This document shows, in pieces, positions 18,136-25,752 of a stretch of 64,000 nucleotides of DNA (position 1 is its first letter; every line of letters begins with the position of its first letter). The position numbers and the translations under genes were made by a program. The notes under the pieces are model-generated. The model made no database searches. It was not told where the DNA came from and saw only the letters and a list, made by a program, of their open reading frames with translations. Source of the stretch: Hyphomicrobiaceae bacterium (GTDB taxonomy: Bacteria > Pseudomonadota > Alphaproteobacteria > Rhizobiales > Hyphomicrobiaceae); the NCBI GenBank assembly GCA_022844275.1, contig JALHMB010000005.1, positions 434,001-498,000 of the forward strand. The letters are read 5' to 3'.

Positions 18136-18597
18136 TCAGACCCTCTTGTTCTTGCGATTGAGCGCGGCGATGTCGATCGTGGTCGGCTGCTGCGCTTCGT
18201 GTGGATGGGCCGGGCCGGCATAGACCTTGAGGTTGGTCATGAGACGGCGCTGCAGGGGACCGCGCGCGAGCATTCGCTCAACGGCCTTGAAGACGACGCG
18301 CTCGGGGAACTTGCCCTCGATGATCTGGCGCGGCGAGCGCGTCTTGAGACCACCGGGATAGCCCGTGTGCCACTCGTACTTCTTGTCCTCGTACTTGTTG
18401 CCGGTGAAGACGACCTTCTCGGCGTTGACGACGATGACGTTGTCACCCATGTCGACATGCGGCGTGTAGGTCGGCTTGTGCTTGCCCTTTAGGCGGGTGG
18501 CGATGAGGGCGGCGAGCCGGCCGACGACGAGACCTTCGGCGTCGATGAGCACCCACTTCTTCTCCACCTCGCCGGGCTTGGCGCTGTACGTCTTCAT
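18136..18597 (-). CDS. rplM: 50S ribosomal protein L13
   Basis: The 153-residue protein starts [20 protein letters not shown] and contains [19 protein letters not shown], the [14 protein letters not shown] segment, and KNKRV at the end, all typical of L13. It is an early-assembling large-subunit protein. The ATG at 18597 is preferred over upstream starts because it gives the conserved N-terminus. rplM-rpsI is the standard two-gene operon. A plausible sigma-70 promoter lies at 18790-18818, implying a leader of about 185 bases. Confidence 0.96.
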   Translation of the reverse strand: MKTYSAKPGEVEKKWVLIDAEGLVVGRLAALIATRLKGKHKPTYTPHVDMGDNVIVVNAEKVVFTGNKYEDKKYEWHTGYPGGLKTRSPRQIIEGKFPERVVFKAVERMLARGPLQRRLMTNLKVYAGPAHPHEAQQPTTIDIAALNRKNKRV

Positions 18598-18789
18598 GTG
18601 CTTGGCCCTTCGAGTACGGCGCCCGTGCCGATCGGCCGTGTGGCCCAAGGCGTGGTCGCCCAAGTTCTGCTTGGTCGGTTCGGCTTTACGATCCGGGCGT
18701 GCGGCGCGGCCTTGAAATCTCAGGGCAATCTGCACGGCTCGAATGAGACACGGCGCGATCCCGACGAGGGATCAAGCGCCGCGCGCACT

Positions 18790-18818
18790 CTTCTAGGCTG
18801 TCGAGAATCCGCGGTCAA
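18790..18818 (-). promoter_or_regulatory. Candidate rplM-rpsI promoter
   Basis: On the minus strand TTGACC (18813-18818) and TAGAAG (18790-18795) are separated by 17 bases. This is the best sigma-70-like match upstream of rplM. Confidence 0.4.
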
Positions 18819-18875
18819 TGGAATTCACATAGCCGGTCGAGAAATTATTCCAGCAAATTCATGCATTTATTTTCA

Positions 18876-18891
18876 CGGTATTATAATACCG
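18876..18891. promoter_or_regulatory. 16-bp perfect palindrome with additional half-site
   Basis: CGGTATTATAATACCG is perfectly symmetric, and a further CGGTAT half-site follows at 18898-18903. It lies just beyond the end of the thioesterase gene and ~60 bases upstream of the rplM promoter candidate. The pattern suggests a dimeric regulator with CGGTAT half-sites; no regulator can be assigned. Confidence 0.4.
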
Positions 18892-18912
18892 TAGTTGCGG
18901 TATCAATTTACC

Positions 18913-19371
18913 TCACGCTTTTGGGGGCGACAGGACGATCGCGTAAGTGCCGGTCGCGTGGGCGATCATCTCGGTGCCGCCGTCGGAGTAGAGAGCAACT
19001 TCTGCGTAGGCGAGGCGACGGCCGACGCGTACGAGACGGGCTTCCGCGATCACATCGCGCGCGGGCGGACGCAAGAGGAATGTGATGTTGAGATTGCTGG
19101 TGACGGAGGGGATCGCATCGGAACCAAGTCGGCCGAGGAGCGCTGCATATATTGCCAAGTCCGCAAGCGTGAACATAGCCGGGCCGGAGATCGTTCCGCC
19201 TGGGCGCGTGTTGTGCTCGGTGAGATGCATGCGAATGCGAGAAGTGTTGGGGCCGACGGATTCGATTTCCATCACGCGTCCTGATGCGTGGATCTGTGGA
19301 AAAGATGCGTCGATCAGCTCGGCGACGGCAGTGACAGAAAGGTGACTCGTCTGTGGGGTATCAGTTGACAT
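18913..19371 (-). CDS. PaaI-family hotdog thioesterase
   Basis: The protein has 152 residues in a single hotdog fold. The central helix segment HNTRPGGTISGPAMFTLADL carries the glycine-rich PaaI-type motif with the aspartate/asparagine that polarises the thioester. The later strands (SVTSNLNITFLLRP) form the beta-sheet. These enzymes hydrolyse acyl- or aryl-CoA thioesters in the cytoplasm. The start was set at MSTDTPQT (19371), with 13 further open codons upstream. It is divergent from the secreted protein at 19488. The acyl substrate is unknown. Confidence 0.85.
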   Translation of the reverse strand: MSTDTPQTSHLSVTAVAELIDASFPQIHASGRVMEIESVGPNTSRIRMHLTEHNTRPGGTISGPAMFTLADLAIYAALLGRLGSDAIPSVTSNLNITFLLRPPARDVIAEARLVRVGRRLAYAEVALYSDGGTEMIAHATGTYAIVLSPPKA

Positions 19372-19487
19372 CCTTATTGGTGTCCCACTCTGGTGATCTG
19401 CTATAGGCACGCCGGCATCGAGGCCCCGCTAGGCGATCCGCACAGGCAAACGACGCAGGCTCGAGATTCGAACGAGGAGAATCCCCC

Positions 19488-20024
19488 ATGTTCAGCAAGT
19501 TTGGAACTCTTGCCGCGTTTGTTTCGGCAGTGGCAATAGGCCTGATGTCGCTCATCGGCGCACCGGCCGCCAGCGCGCAGGATGCTTTCAACCAGCTCCA
19601 GCTCAGCGAGAAGCATATCCAAGGCTTCATTGCGGCGCAGCCCGACATTACTCAATTCATCGAGCGCAATCCTGCCCAGGAAGGGACGGCGCCGACAGAC
19701 AAGCAGCAGGCCGAGCTCGACGGGATCGCGAGAAAGCACGGCTTCAAGGACTACACCGAGTATGACGACGTTGCTTACAATATATCGGTGATCCTGAGCG
19801 GTATCGATCCGGATACGGGCAAGTACACCGATCCGATCGAGCTGATCAAGAAGGAGATCGCCGAGATCAATGCCGACACGCAGATCAGTGCGGCCGAGAA
19901 GAAGCAGATGCTCGATGAGCTGAACGACGCGCTGAAGAACACGCCGCCAGTCAAGTTCCCGGGCAATATCGCGCTCGTCTCGAAGAATCGCGAGGCGCTG
20001 GAGAAGGCGCTCGGACAGCAGTAA
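19488..20024 (+). CDS. Secreted helical protein of unknown function
   Basis: This 178-residue protein has a clear signal peptide: MFSKF, a hydrophobic stretch to about residue 24, and an APAASAQ cleavage site near residue 30. The mature ~148 residues are mostly helical and charged. They contain no cysteine; a strongly acidic/basic segment (ELIKKEIAEINADTQISAA, then EKKQML) suggests a coiled helix. I do not recognise a characterised family, although similar short periplasmic proteins are common in Hyphomicrobiales. A good ribosome-binding site (GAGGAG) precedes the start. Monocistronic. Confidence 0.75.
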   Translation: MFSKFGTLAAFVSAVAIGLMSLIGAPAASAQDAFNQLQLSEKHIQGFIAAQPDITQFIERNPAQEGTAPTDKQQAELDGIARKHGFKDYTEYDDVAYNISVILSGIDPDTGKYTDPIELIKKEIAEINADTQISAAEKKQMLDELNDALKNTPPVKFPGNIALVSKNREALEKALGQQ

Positions 20025-20076
20025 GCTTGCCGCGAGCGGCGCCAGCCTGGGCGCCACCTTCGCGCGAGGTTTGCAA

Positions 20077-20907
20077 ATGCAGGATGGCGGAACACCGCAG
20101 GTCACGACGAAGGACGGCGCCTCGTTGGTGAGCGAGGCGCGCCACGATGCGGTTGCCGTATTGACTTTCATGCGGTCCGAGGCGCGTAACAGCCTGAGCC
20201 TCGACATGCTCACCGCGTTGCAGTCGGCTATCGACCGGCTGTCGGGCGAGCGCGATGTCAGCGCCGTGGTGCTGGCGGCAACGGGGCCGGCTTTCTGCGC
20301 TGGACATGATCTCAAAGAGCTGACGGCTCATCGGCGGGACGAAGATGGTGGACGCGGCTTCTATGCCCTGACCATGATGCGCTGTGCGTCGGTCATGACG
20401 TCGATCATGCGGAGCCCTAAGCCGTTCATCGCTGCTGTCGAGGGTGTTGCGACGGCGGCGGGCTGCCAGCTCGTCGCGACGTGCGATCTCGCGGTGGCGG
20501 GTGCGGCGGCGAAGTTCGCAACGCCCGGCGTCGACATCGGGCTCTTCTGCTCGACGCCGATGGTGGCGCTCTCGCGCAATGTGCCGCGCAAGCGCGCGAT
20601 GGAGATGCTCCTGCTCGGCGAAATGCTCGGTGCAAATGAGGCTGCCGACTATGGCCTCGTCAATCGCGTCGTTGCCGAGGGCGAGGCACTTGGTGCCGCC
20701 ATCGAGCTCGGCCGCGTGATCGCGAGCAAGTCGCCAGCGACGATCCGGATCGGCAAGGAGGCCTTCTATGCGCAGATCGAGAAGCCGGTCGCCGATGCCT
20801 ACGCCTATGCGAGCGAGGTCATGGTGCGCAACATGATGCACCGTGATGCCGAAGAGGGCATCGGCGCTTTCATCGACAAGCGGCCGCCTGCCTGGAAAGG
20901 CGACTGA
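20077..20907 (+). CDS. Enoyl-CoA hydratase/isomerase family protein (ECHDC3-like)
   Basis: The protein has 276 residues with a crotonase fold. The oxyanion-hole segments are AFCAGHDLKEL and GVATAAGCQLVATCDL. At the two catalytic glutamate positions, the first is replaced (FATPGVDIGLFCSTP has Gly where a PE pair is usual) and the second is kept (RAMEMLL). This combination is typical of the ECHDC3 branch, whose substrate is uncertain. The start ATG at 20077 has GAGG eight bases upstream, and a TTG two codons earlier is also open. It probably forms an operon with the VOC and CoA-binding genes downstream (gaps of 21 and 6 bases). Confidence 0.85.
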   Translation: MQDGGTPQVTTKDGASLVSEARHDAVAVLTFMRSEARNSLSLDMLTALQSAIDRLSGERDVSAVVLAATGPAFCAGHDLKELTAHRRDEDGGRGFYALTMMRCASVMTSIMRSPKPFIAAVEGVATAAGCQLVATCDLAVAGAAAKFATPGVDIGLFCSTPMVALSRNVPRKRAMEMLLLGEMLGANEAADYGLVNRVVAEGEALGAAIELGRVIASKSPATIRIGKEAFYAQIEKPVADAYAYASEVMVRNMMHRDAEEGIGAFIDKRPPAWKGD

Positions 20908-20928
20908 CTTCGGCACGGGAGTGCAGCT

Positions 20929-21372
20929 ATGTTCCCGCAGAAGCTGACACTTGTGACACTCGGCGTTGCCGACGTGGCGGTGTCGCGTCGCTTCTATGAG
21001 GGTCTCGGATTTCGAGCAGCCGACTTCGACAATGAGGGCGTCGCCTTCTTCGACATGAATGGCGTCGTGCTCGCGGTGTTCGGGCACGGGGATCTTGCCG
21101 AAGATGCCGATACCGAGCTCGAAGCCGGCGGAAAATACTCGCGCATGTCGCTGGCGATCAATTTGGAGAGCGAGGCGGCAGTCGACGCCGCGATGGCCTT
21201 CGCGGCGCGCCAGGGTGGACGCGTTACGCAGCCTGCGCGCAAGGTGTTCTGGGGCGGCTATGCCGGCTACTTCGCAGATCCCGATGGATTTCTGTGGGAG
21301 ATCGCCTACAACCCGTTCTGGCCAATGGATGCAGATGGCCGGCCGCAGTTGCCGCCGCCGAAGGCTCCCTGA
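20929..21372 (+). CDS. VOC (glyoxalase/bleomycin-resistance fold) protein
   Basis: The protein has 147 residues. It shows the two beta-alpha-beta-beta-beta modules of the vicinal oxygen chelate fold: LVTLGVADVAVSRRFYEGLG at the start, FFDMNGVVLAVFG, and in the second half VFWGGYAGYFADPDGFLWEI ending in the usual metal-ligand glutamate context. Members include glyoxalases, dioxygenases and resistance proteins, and the specific reaction cannot be told. It sits inside the three-gene set 20077-21909. Confidence 0.85.
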   Translation: MFPQKLTLVTLGVADVAVSRRFYEGLGFRAADFDNEGVAFFDMNGVVLAVFGHGDLAEDADTELEAGGKYSRMSLAINLESEAAVDAAMAFAARQGGRVTQPARKVFWGGYAGYFADPDGFLWEIAYNPFWPMDADGRPQLPPPKAP

Positions 21373-21378
21373 ATTCTC

Positions 21379-21909
21379 ATGAACCACGAACGCTATGACG
21401 ACGCGTACGTCGCCGCGATCCTGAACGAGAGTAAAGTGATCGCGATGGTCGGCGCGTCGGCGAACATCAATCGCCCGAGCTACTTTGCGATGAAATACCT
21501 CCTCGGCAAGGGCTATCGGGTCATCCCGGTCAATCCTGGCCTCGCGGGACAGGAGATCCTCGGCCAGAAGGTCGTGGCGAGCCTCGCTGAGATCGATGGC
21601 CCCGTCGACATGGTCGATATCTTCCGCAACTCCGAGGCTGCGCTCGGGATCGTGCGCGAGGCGATCGCGCTCAAGGAAAAGCTCGGTCTCAAGGTCATGT
21701 GGATGCAGCTGGGGGTGCACAATGACGTGGCGGCCGAGGAGGCGGAGGCTGCGGGGCTCAAGGTCATCATGAACCGCTGCCCCAAGATCGAGTACGGGCG
21801 CCTCTCCGGCGAGATCGGCTGGGCGGGCGTCAATGCCGGCATGGTGAGTTCGAAGCGGCCGCAGCTCGGCGCTTCGGGTGTGCAGAACCATGTGATCCGG
21901 CCGCGTTAG
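21379..21909 (+). CDS. CoA-binding domain protein (YccU type)
   Basis: The protein has 176 residues and a Rossmann-like CoA-binding fold: KVIAMVGASANINRPSYFAM binds the nucleotide, and the conserved VDMVDIFRNSEA and KVMWMQLGVHNDVAAEEA follow, ending with the family's NRCPKIEY. Stand-alone CoA-binding proteins of this kind resemble the first domain of acyl-CoA synthetases (ADP-forming), but their role is unsettled. It is the last gene of a likely operon with a hydratase-family protein and a VOC protein, which supports a CoA-linked context. Confidence 0.88.
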   Translation: MNHERYDDAYVAAILNESKVIAMVGASANINRPSYFAMKYLLGKGYRVIPVNPGLAGQEILGQKVVASLAEIDGPVDMVDIFRNSEAALGIVREAIALKEKLGLKVMWMQLGVHNDVAAEEAEAAGLKVIMNRCPKIEYGRLSGEIGWAGVNAGMVSSKRPQLGASGVQNHVIRPR

Positions 21910-22062
21910 GCGTAGAGCCGCCTCCATTCTTACGAGTGCATGTTGCGCCATTCACCACCTGATTCTTCATGCATCTTCCCCGAAATGGCCGTTCGCGCAC
22001 GGCGCATCATCGTAACCTTGGCGACGGTCGGCTAGGCGGGCAAACCCGACGTTTGGATGATC

Positions 22063-22704
22063 TCACCGGGAGTAGCGATCTAACGCGATATTCTCGATTT
22101 CGCATACTCGTTGAACGGCTCTTCTTAGGGACATTTCACGCATGAAGCGCAAAAGATTTGCAAATGATGTCGGTGGTCGCGAAATCTTTTCACACCACAG
22201 CGCCAACATGAAAAGGAAGTGATCACAAGCACTGACGGTGTCACCCAGCAAGAATCTCTTTTTGCCAAGCTCTTCATCCAAGAGAGCGAGAATTCCCATC
22301 AGTCGAGGGTCTTGTGCAGCCTTGATTCCTTCGACGGCCTTGGAGTCCATCGTGTGCTTTTCGGGATATCTCCAAAGCATGAACTCCGCCTGAAGCGTGT
22401 TGTTGAGGTAAGCCAGCCATTGAAAAAATAGTGGGCGGTTGGGGTGGCCGAGAGGTGGAATGAATTGCGAAGCGGCGTCCAGCTCACAGATGTAGACACA
22501 AATGGCAGGGCTCTCAAACAGAACGAGGTCACCATGGACAAGCGTCGGAATGCGCCCCGCCGGATTCAGCTTCAGATATTCCTTAGATTTTTGGGCATTT
22601 GAGTTGCGATCGACGAGCCTCAGCGCATATTCGACATGCGTTTCGGCCAATAATAAATGAGGCGCAAGGCTCGCATTGTCCGGGAAATAGTAAAGTTGAA
22701 GCAT
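22063..22704 (-). CDS. Glutathione S-transferase family protein, low GC
   Basis: This 213-residue protein has an N-terminal thioredoxin-like domain (LQLYYFPDNASLAPHLLLAE, later NPAGRIPTLVHGDLVLFESP, with the cis-Pro and the glutamate/serine pair that bind glutathione) and an alpha-helical C-terminal domain with SACDHFLFMLAL in place of the usual N-cap motif. Base composition is clearly lower in GC than both neighbours and codon use is different (many AAA, TTT and ATA codons), pointing to recent acquisition. The substrate is unknown. It is isolated, with ~150 bases free downstream and ~80 upstream. Confidence 0.85.
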   Translation of the reverse strand: MLQLYYFPDNASLAPHLLLAETHVEYALRLVDRNSNAQKSKEYLKLNPAGRIPTLVHGDLVLFESPAICVYICELDAASQFIPPLGHPNRPLFFQWLAYLNNTLQAEFMLWRYPEKHTMDSKAVEGIKAAQDPRLMGILALLDEELGKKRFLLGDTVSACDHFLFMLALWCEKISRPPTSFANLLRFMREMSLRRAVQRVCEIENIALDRYSR

Positions 22705-22782
22705 GACAACCTCTAAGTTTTTCCATGAGTATGCCGGTAGCCCTTCGCTGACAACAAGAGGAAGCTTGGGGCTCGGAGTGGC

Positions 22783-24033
22783 TCAGCCGCCTTTCTGATT
22801 CTTGCGGTACCAGCGGCCCATCAACTCGATGGCCACCATGGCCATGAGAGAGCTGATGAGAAGGATCGTCACGCCGACCGAGCTGCCCCAGGTGTCGAGA
22901 ATGAAGGCGTAGACCGTCGGGGCCAGCGCGCTGACGACGAGGATCGGCGTTGCGATCAGGCCGAGTACGCGGCCGTAGCCCTCGGCGCCGAAGAGCGCGA
23001 GCGGTACGGCGCCGCGGACGATGGTGATTACACCCTGGGATGCGCCCATCAGTAGCGTGAAGGCGAGGATCGGGGCGAACGCGCCTTCGCTGAAGAGTAG
23101 TAGGAGGAGCGAGAAGGGCAGTGCGCCGATGGCGAAGCGTGCGACCGTGAAGGCGTGCAGGTTGCGGCCGAAAACGATCTCTATGACGCGGCCGCTGAAC
23201 TGCGCGACGCCCTTCAGCGAGGCAATCCACACGGCGGTGGCCGTGGCCATGCCGGCGGTCTCGAACAGCGGCACGAGCTGGACCGAGACGACGCCGAAGA
23301 CGAAACCGTTGAGCGACATGATAAGGGCGAAGAGCATCATGCCAATGGTCCGCGCTCGGCCTTCGAGCGGGGCGCCGTCGACGGCGCGGGCAGCCATGGT
23401 TGCGGCCGGCGCGTTCTCGGGCTTCGACTCGCGGATGGAGAGCCCCCACCAATTCAGCGGCAGGCAGACCACGAGATTGATGAGGGCGAAGACGAGCAGC
23501 GCATTGCGCCAGCCCATGACCTCGGAAAGCTGGTGGCCGATGACCCAAAATACCGTCGATGCGAATGCGCCATAGAGGGTCAGGTACGAGATGGCCTTGC
23601 GGCCGCGGCTCGGCGCGACCTGCACGGCAGAGGCAAAGGCCGCGTCGTAGAGCGACATGCGCATGGCCACACCGAGAAAGGCCCACACGGCGAGATAGGC
23701 GATCCAATTGGTGACCATGGCGAGCGCGGCGAGACCGATGGCAATCAGCACGACGCCAAGGCTCATCACCTGGCGCCCGCCCCAGCGATCGATGAGCTGG
23801 CCGATGGGGGTGGAAACCACGCCTTGCATGAGCATGGCGATGGTGAAGCCGAAGAAGACAAAGCTGCGCGTGAAGCCGAGCTCCTCGGCGATTGGGGTTG
23901 CCAGGACGCCGAGGCAGTAGAAGGCCGTACCCCATGCCGTGACCTGCGTGATGCCGACCGCATGGACGACGCGGTACATCGGATCCCGCCACCAAGGGAG
24001 GCGGACAGAGGCGGGCTCGGAGGGTTTCTGCAT
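22783..24033 (-). CDS. MFS transporter
   Basis: The 416-residue protein has 12 predicted membrane helices and the MFS A-type loop motif between helices 2 and 3 (GQLIDRWGGRQVM). The first helix (VHAVGITQVTAWGTAFYCLG) and the two six-helix halves resemble uncharacterised Hyphomicrobiales MFS permeases. Nothing in the sequence fixes the substrate. It is divergent from rlmJ with ~230 bases between starts. Confidence 0.87.
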   Translation of the reverse strand: MQKPSEPASVRLPWWRDPMYRVVHAVGITQVTAWGTAFYCLGVLATPIAEELGFTRSFVFFGFTIAMLMQGVVSTPIGQLIDRWGGRQVMSLGVVLIAIGLAALAMVTNWIAYLAVWAFLGVAMRMSLYDAAFASAVQVAPSRGRKAISYLTLYGAFASTVFWVIGHQLSEVMGWRNALLVFALINLVVCLPLNWWGLSIRESKPENAPAATMAARAVDGAPLEGRARTIGMMLFALIMSLNGFVFGVVSVQLVPLFETAGMATATAVWIASLKGVAQFSGRVIEIVFGRNLHAFTVARFAIGALPFSLLLLLFSEGAFAPILAFTLLMGASQGVITIVRGAVPLALFGAEGYGRVLGLIATPILVVSALAPTVYAFILDTWGSSVGVTILLISSLMAMVAIELMGRWYRKNQKGG

Positions 24034-24261
24034 ATGAAGGCCGGTAGGAGAAGGCTAGTCAGGAGGCCGCGGCCGAATGCGGGGAGCAGCCGAACATTCG
24101 ATGCTCCGGGCAGGCCTCGACGTGCCCAGATTGTGACAATCCATGTATGTCACGCGGCATGAGATTCTCAAACCGTAACAATTCAGGTCAGGGATGAGGA
24201 TCGCGCGTGCCTCGGGACGCCGCTTGACAAAGCGATGTCTGAGGTGCTGGACGCTCAGCCC

Positions 24262-25113
24262 ATGAACTACCGCCACGCCTACCACGCCGGGAACTTCGCT
24301 GATGTGCTGAAGCACGCCGTGCTGTCGCTGGTGCTCATGCACATGGCGAAGAAGGACGCGGCCTATCGCGTCATCGATACGCACGCCGGCATCGGTATGT
24401 ACGATCTCGCGGGCGAGGAAGCCGGGAAAACAGGGGAGTGGGAAGGCGGCATAGGACGGCTCATCGGGCCGGGTGCGGCTTCCGTGCCCGAGGCCGCGGC
24501 GGCGCTGCTCGCGCCCTATCTCGGGGCCGTGCGCGCATGTAATCCGGATGGACGGCTCCGGTTCTATCCGGGTTCTCCGTGCCTCGCCCTGGCGCTCATG
24601 CGGCCGCAAGACCGGCTCGTCGCCAACGAGCTGCATCCCCAGGACGCGGCGAAGCTCGATCAAAATCTTGCCGGGGATCGACGCGCCAAGGTGCTCGGTC
24701 TCGATGGCTGGCTCGCGCTCAAGGCGCAGCTGCCACCCAAGGAACGGCGCGGCGTCATCCTGGTGGATCCTCCTTTCGAGGAAGCCGGCGAACTCGATCG
24801 GCTGGTTCAGGGGCTCGAGAATGCCATGCGCCGATTTGCGGGCGGGGTGTATCTGCTCTGGTATCCGATCAAGGACCCACGCCCCATCACGCGGTTCCAT
24901 CAGGCGATAGCCAAGGTCTCGCCGCAGGAGAGTTTGGCAGTCGAGCTTCTCGTCCGCGCGCCGACGGATAGCGATCGGCTCAACGGATCAGGCCTCCTTG
25001 TCATCAACCCGCCGTACACGCTCGCGGCTGATCTCGCCGTGCTGCTTCCGGTCCTCGCCGAGCGTCTCGCGGATGGCGCCGGCGCGCATGCGGATGTCAC
25101 ACAGATCGGCTAG
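24262..25113 (+). CDS. rlmJ: 23S rRNA (adenine(2030)-N6)-methyltransferase
   Basis: The 283-residue protein starts MNYRHAYHAGNFADVLKHAV, the family-specific N-terminus. It has the SAM-binding segment YRVIDTHAGIGMYDL, and the catalytic motif DPPFEEAGELDR corresponds to the (D/N)PPF/Y motif of N6-adenine methyltransferases. RlmJ methylates A2030 of 23S rRNA. The conserved N-terminus argues for ATG 24262; an upstream in-frame ATG at 24235 would add nine residues. It stands alone and is divergent from the MFS gene. Confidence 0.93.
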   Translation: MNYRHAYHAGNFADVLKHAVLSLVLMHMAKKDAAYRVIDTHAGIGMYDLAGEEAGKTGEWEGGIGRLIGPGAASVPEAAAALLAPYLGAVRACNPDGRLRFYPGSPCLALALMRPQDRLVANELHPQDAAKLDQNLAGDRRAKVLGLDGWLALKAQLPPKERRGVILVDPPFEEAGELDRLVQGLENAMRRFAGGVYLLWYPIKDPRPITRFHQAIAKVSPQESLAVELLVRAPTDSDRLNGSGLLVINPPYTLAADLAVLLPVLAERLADGAGAHADVTQIG

Positions 25114-25379
25114 TTGACCACCCAGAAAGCAGCGGTTTGCCTGTATTTTCGGCACGTTGCCTTAATGCCAGAGCTTCACGCAATTGTGCTTTGCCCGCAT
25201 GATTTGACGGTCGGATATTTTTTCGATGCGGGCTGGTGTGCCCGCGCCGACATGCAGCGGAGCGCAGTCCTGCTCGATGGCATGGGAAGCGCGCGGGCAT
25301 GGGTATGCGAGGGGCGTTTGACGTCTCCCGAGCGGAAGGCACGAGCTGCTCACCACCCTCGTGGAGAAGGATTGCAGGC
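25114..25379 (+). other. Leader region upstream of the cold-shock gene
   Basis: The 266 bases between rlmJ and the cold-shock gene contain no coding frame I trust. Cold-shock genes usually have long structured 5' leaders, and this GC-rich stretch with a T-run (TATTTTTTCG near 25218) could include one. No specific thermosensor fold was worked out. Confidence 0.3.
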
Positions 25380-25595
25380 ATGCGGCAGACGGGCGTCGTC
25401 AAGTTTTTCAATCAGACCAAAGGTTATGGATTCATTAAGCCCGACGAGGGCGGCGCCGACGTGTTCGTGCACGTGTCCGCCGTCGAGCGTTCGGGAGTTG
25501 GCTCGCTGGCGGAGGGCCAGCGCATCTCGTTCGAGACCGAGCCCGACAAGCGCGGCAAAGGTCCCAAAGCCATCAATCTGCAGATCTCGGGCTGA
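25380..25595 (+). CDS. Cold-shock domain protein
   Basis: This 71-residue single cold-shock domain starts MRQTGVVKFFNQTKGYGFIK. RNP1 (KGYGFI) and RNP2 (VFVHVS) are intact, and the C-terminal strand ends AINLQISG. It binds single-stranded nucleic acid as an RNA chaperone. The start at 25380 gives the exact family length and is preceded by GGAGAAGG. Alphaproteobacterial genomes carry several paralogues, so no letter is assigned. Confidence 0.95.
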   Translation: MRQTGVVKFFNQTKGYGFIKPDEGGADVFVHVSAVERSGVGSLAEGQRISFETEPDKRGKGPKAINLQISG

Positions 25596-25752
25596 GCTCC
25601 CGCTTCTGCGCTGACGTGCGTCAGGCCACGCGATCTGCACGCGTGTGTTCTGTGCGCGCAACACTTTGCGTGCGTCCGATATGTCTGTTTCCAGAAATGT
25701 AACCATATCGCTCTAGCTTGGGATCGTTGGTCGCGGTCCTGGGTGAGGCGCT

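Larger units (their letters stand above)
18598..18912. other. Intergenic region upstream of rplM
   Basis: The 315 bases between rplM and the thioesterase gene have no coding frame I trust. The part next to rplM is GC-rich (a likely leader). The distal ~90 bases (18820-18912) are AT-rich and hold a 16-bp palindrome plus an extra half-site. The rplM promoter candidate separates the two. Confidence 0.5.

Noticed and set aside
19951-21951. Long open frame (666 codons) on the minus strand
   Set aside because: It lies exactly opposite three confidently identified plus-strand genes (hydratase-family, VOC and CoA-binding). Its translation is rich in Arg, His and Asp with no recognisable domain, as expected for an antisense frame in high-GC DNA.
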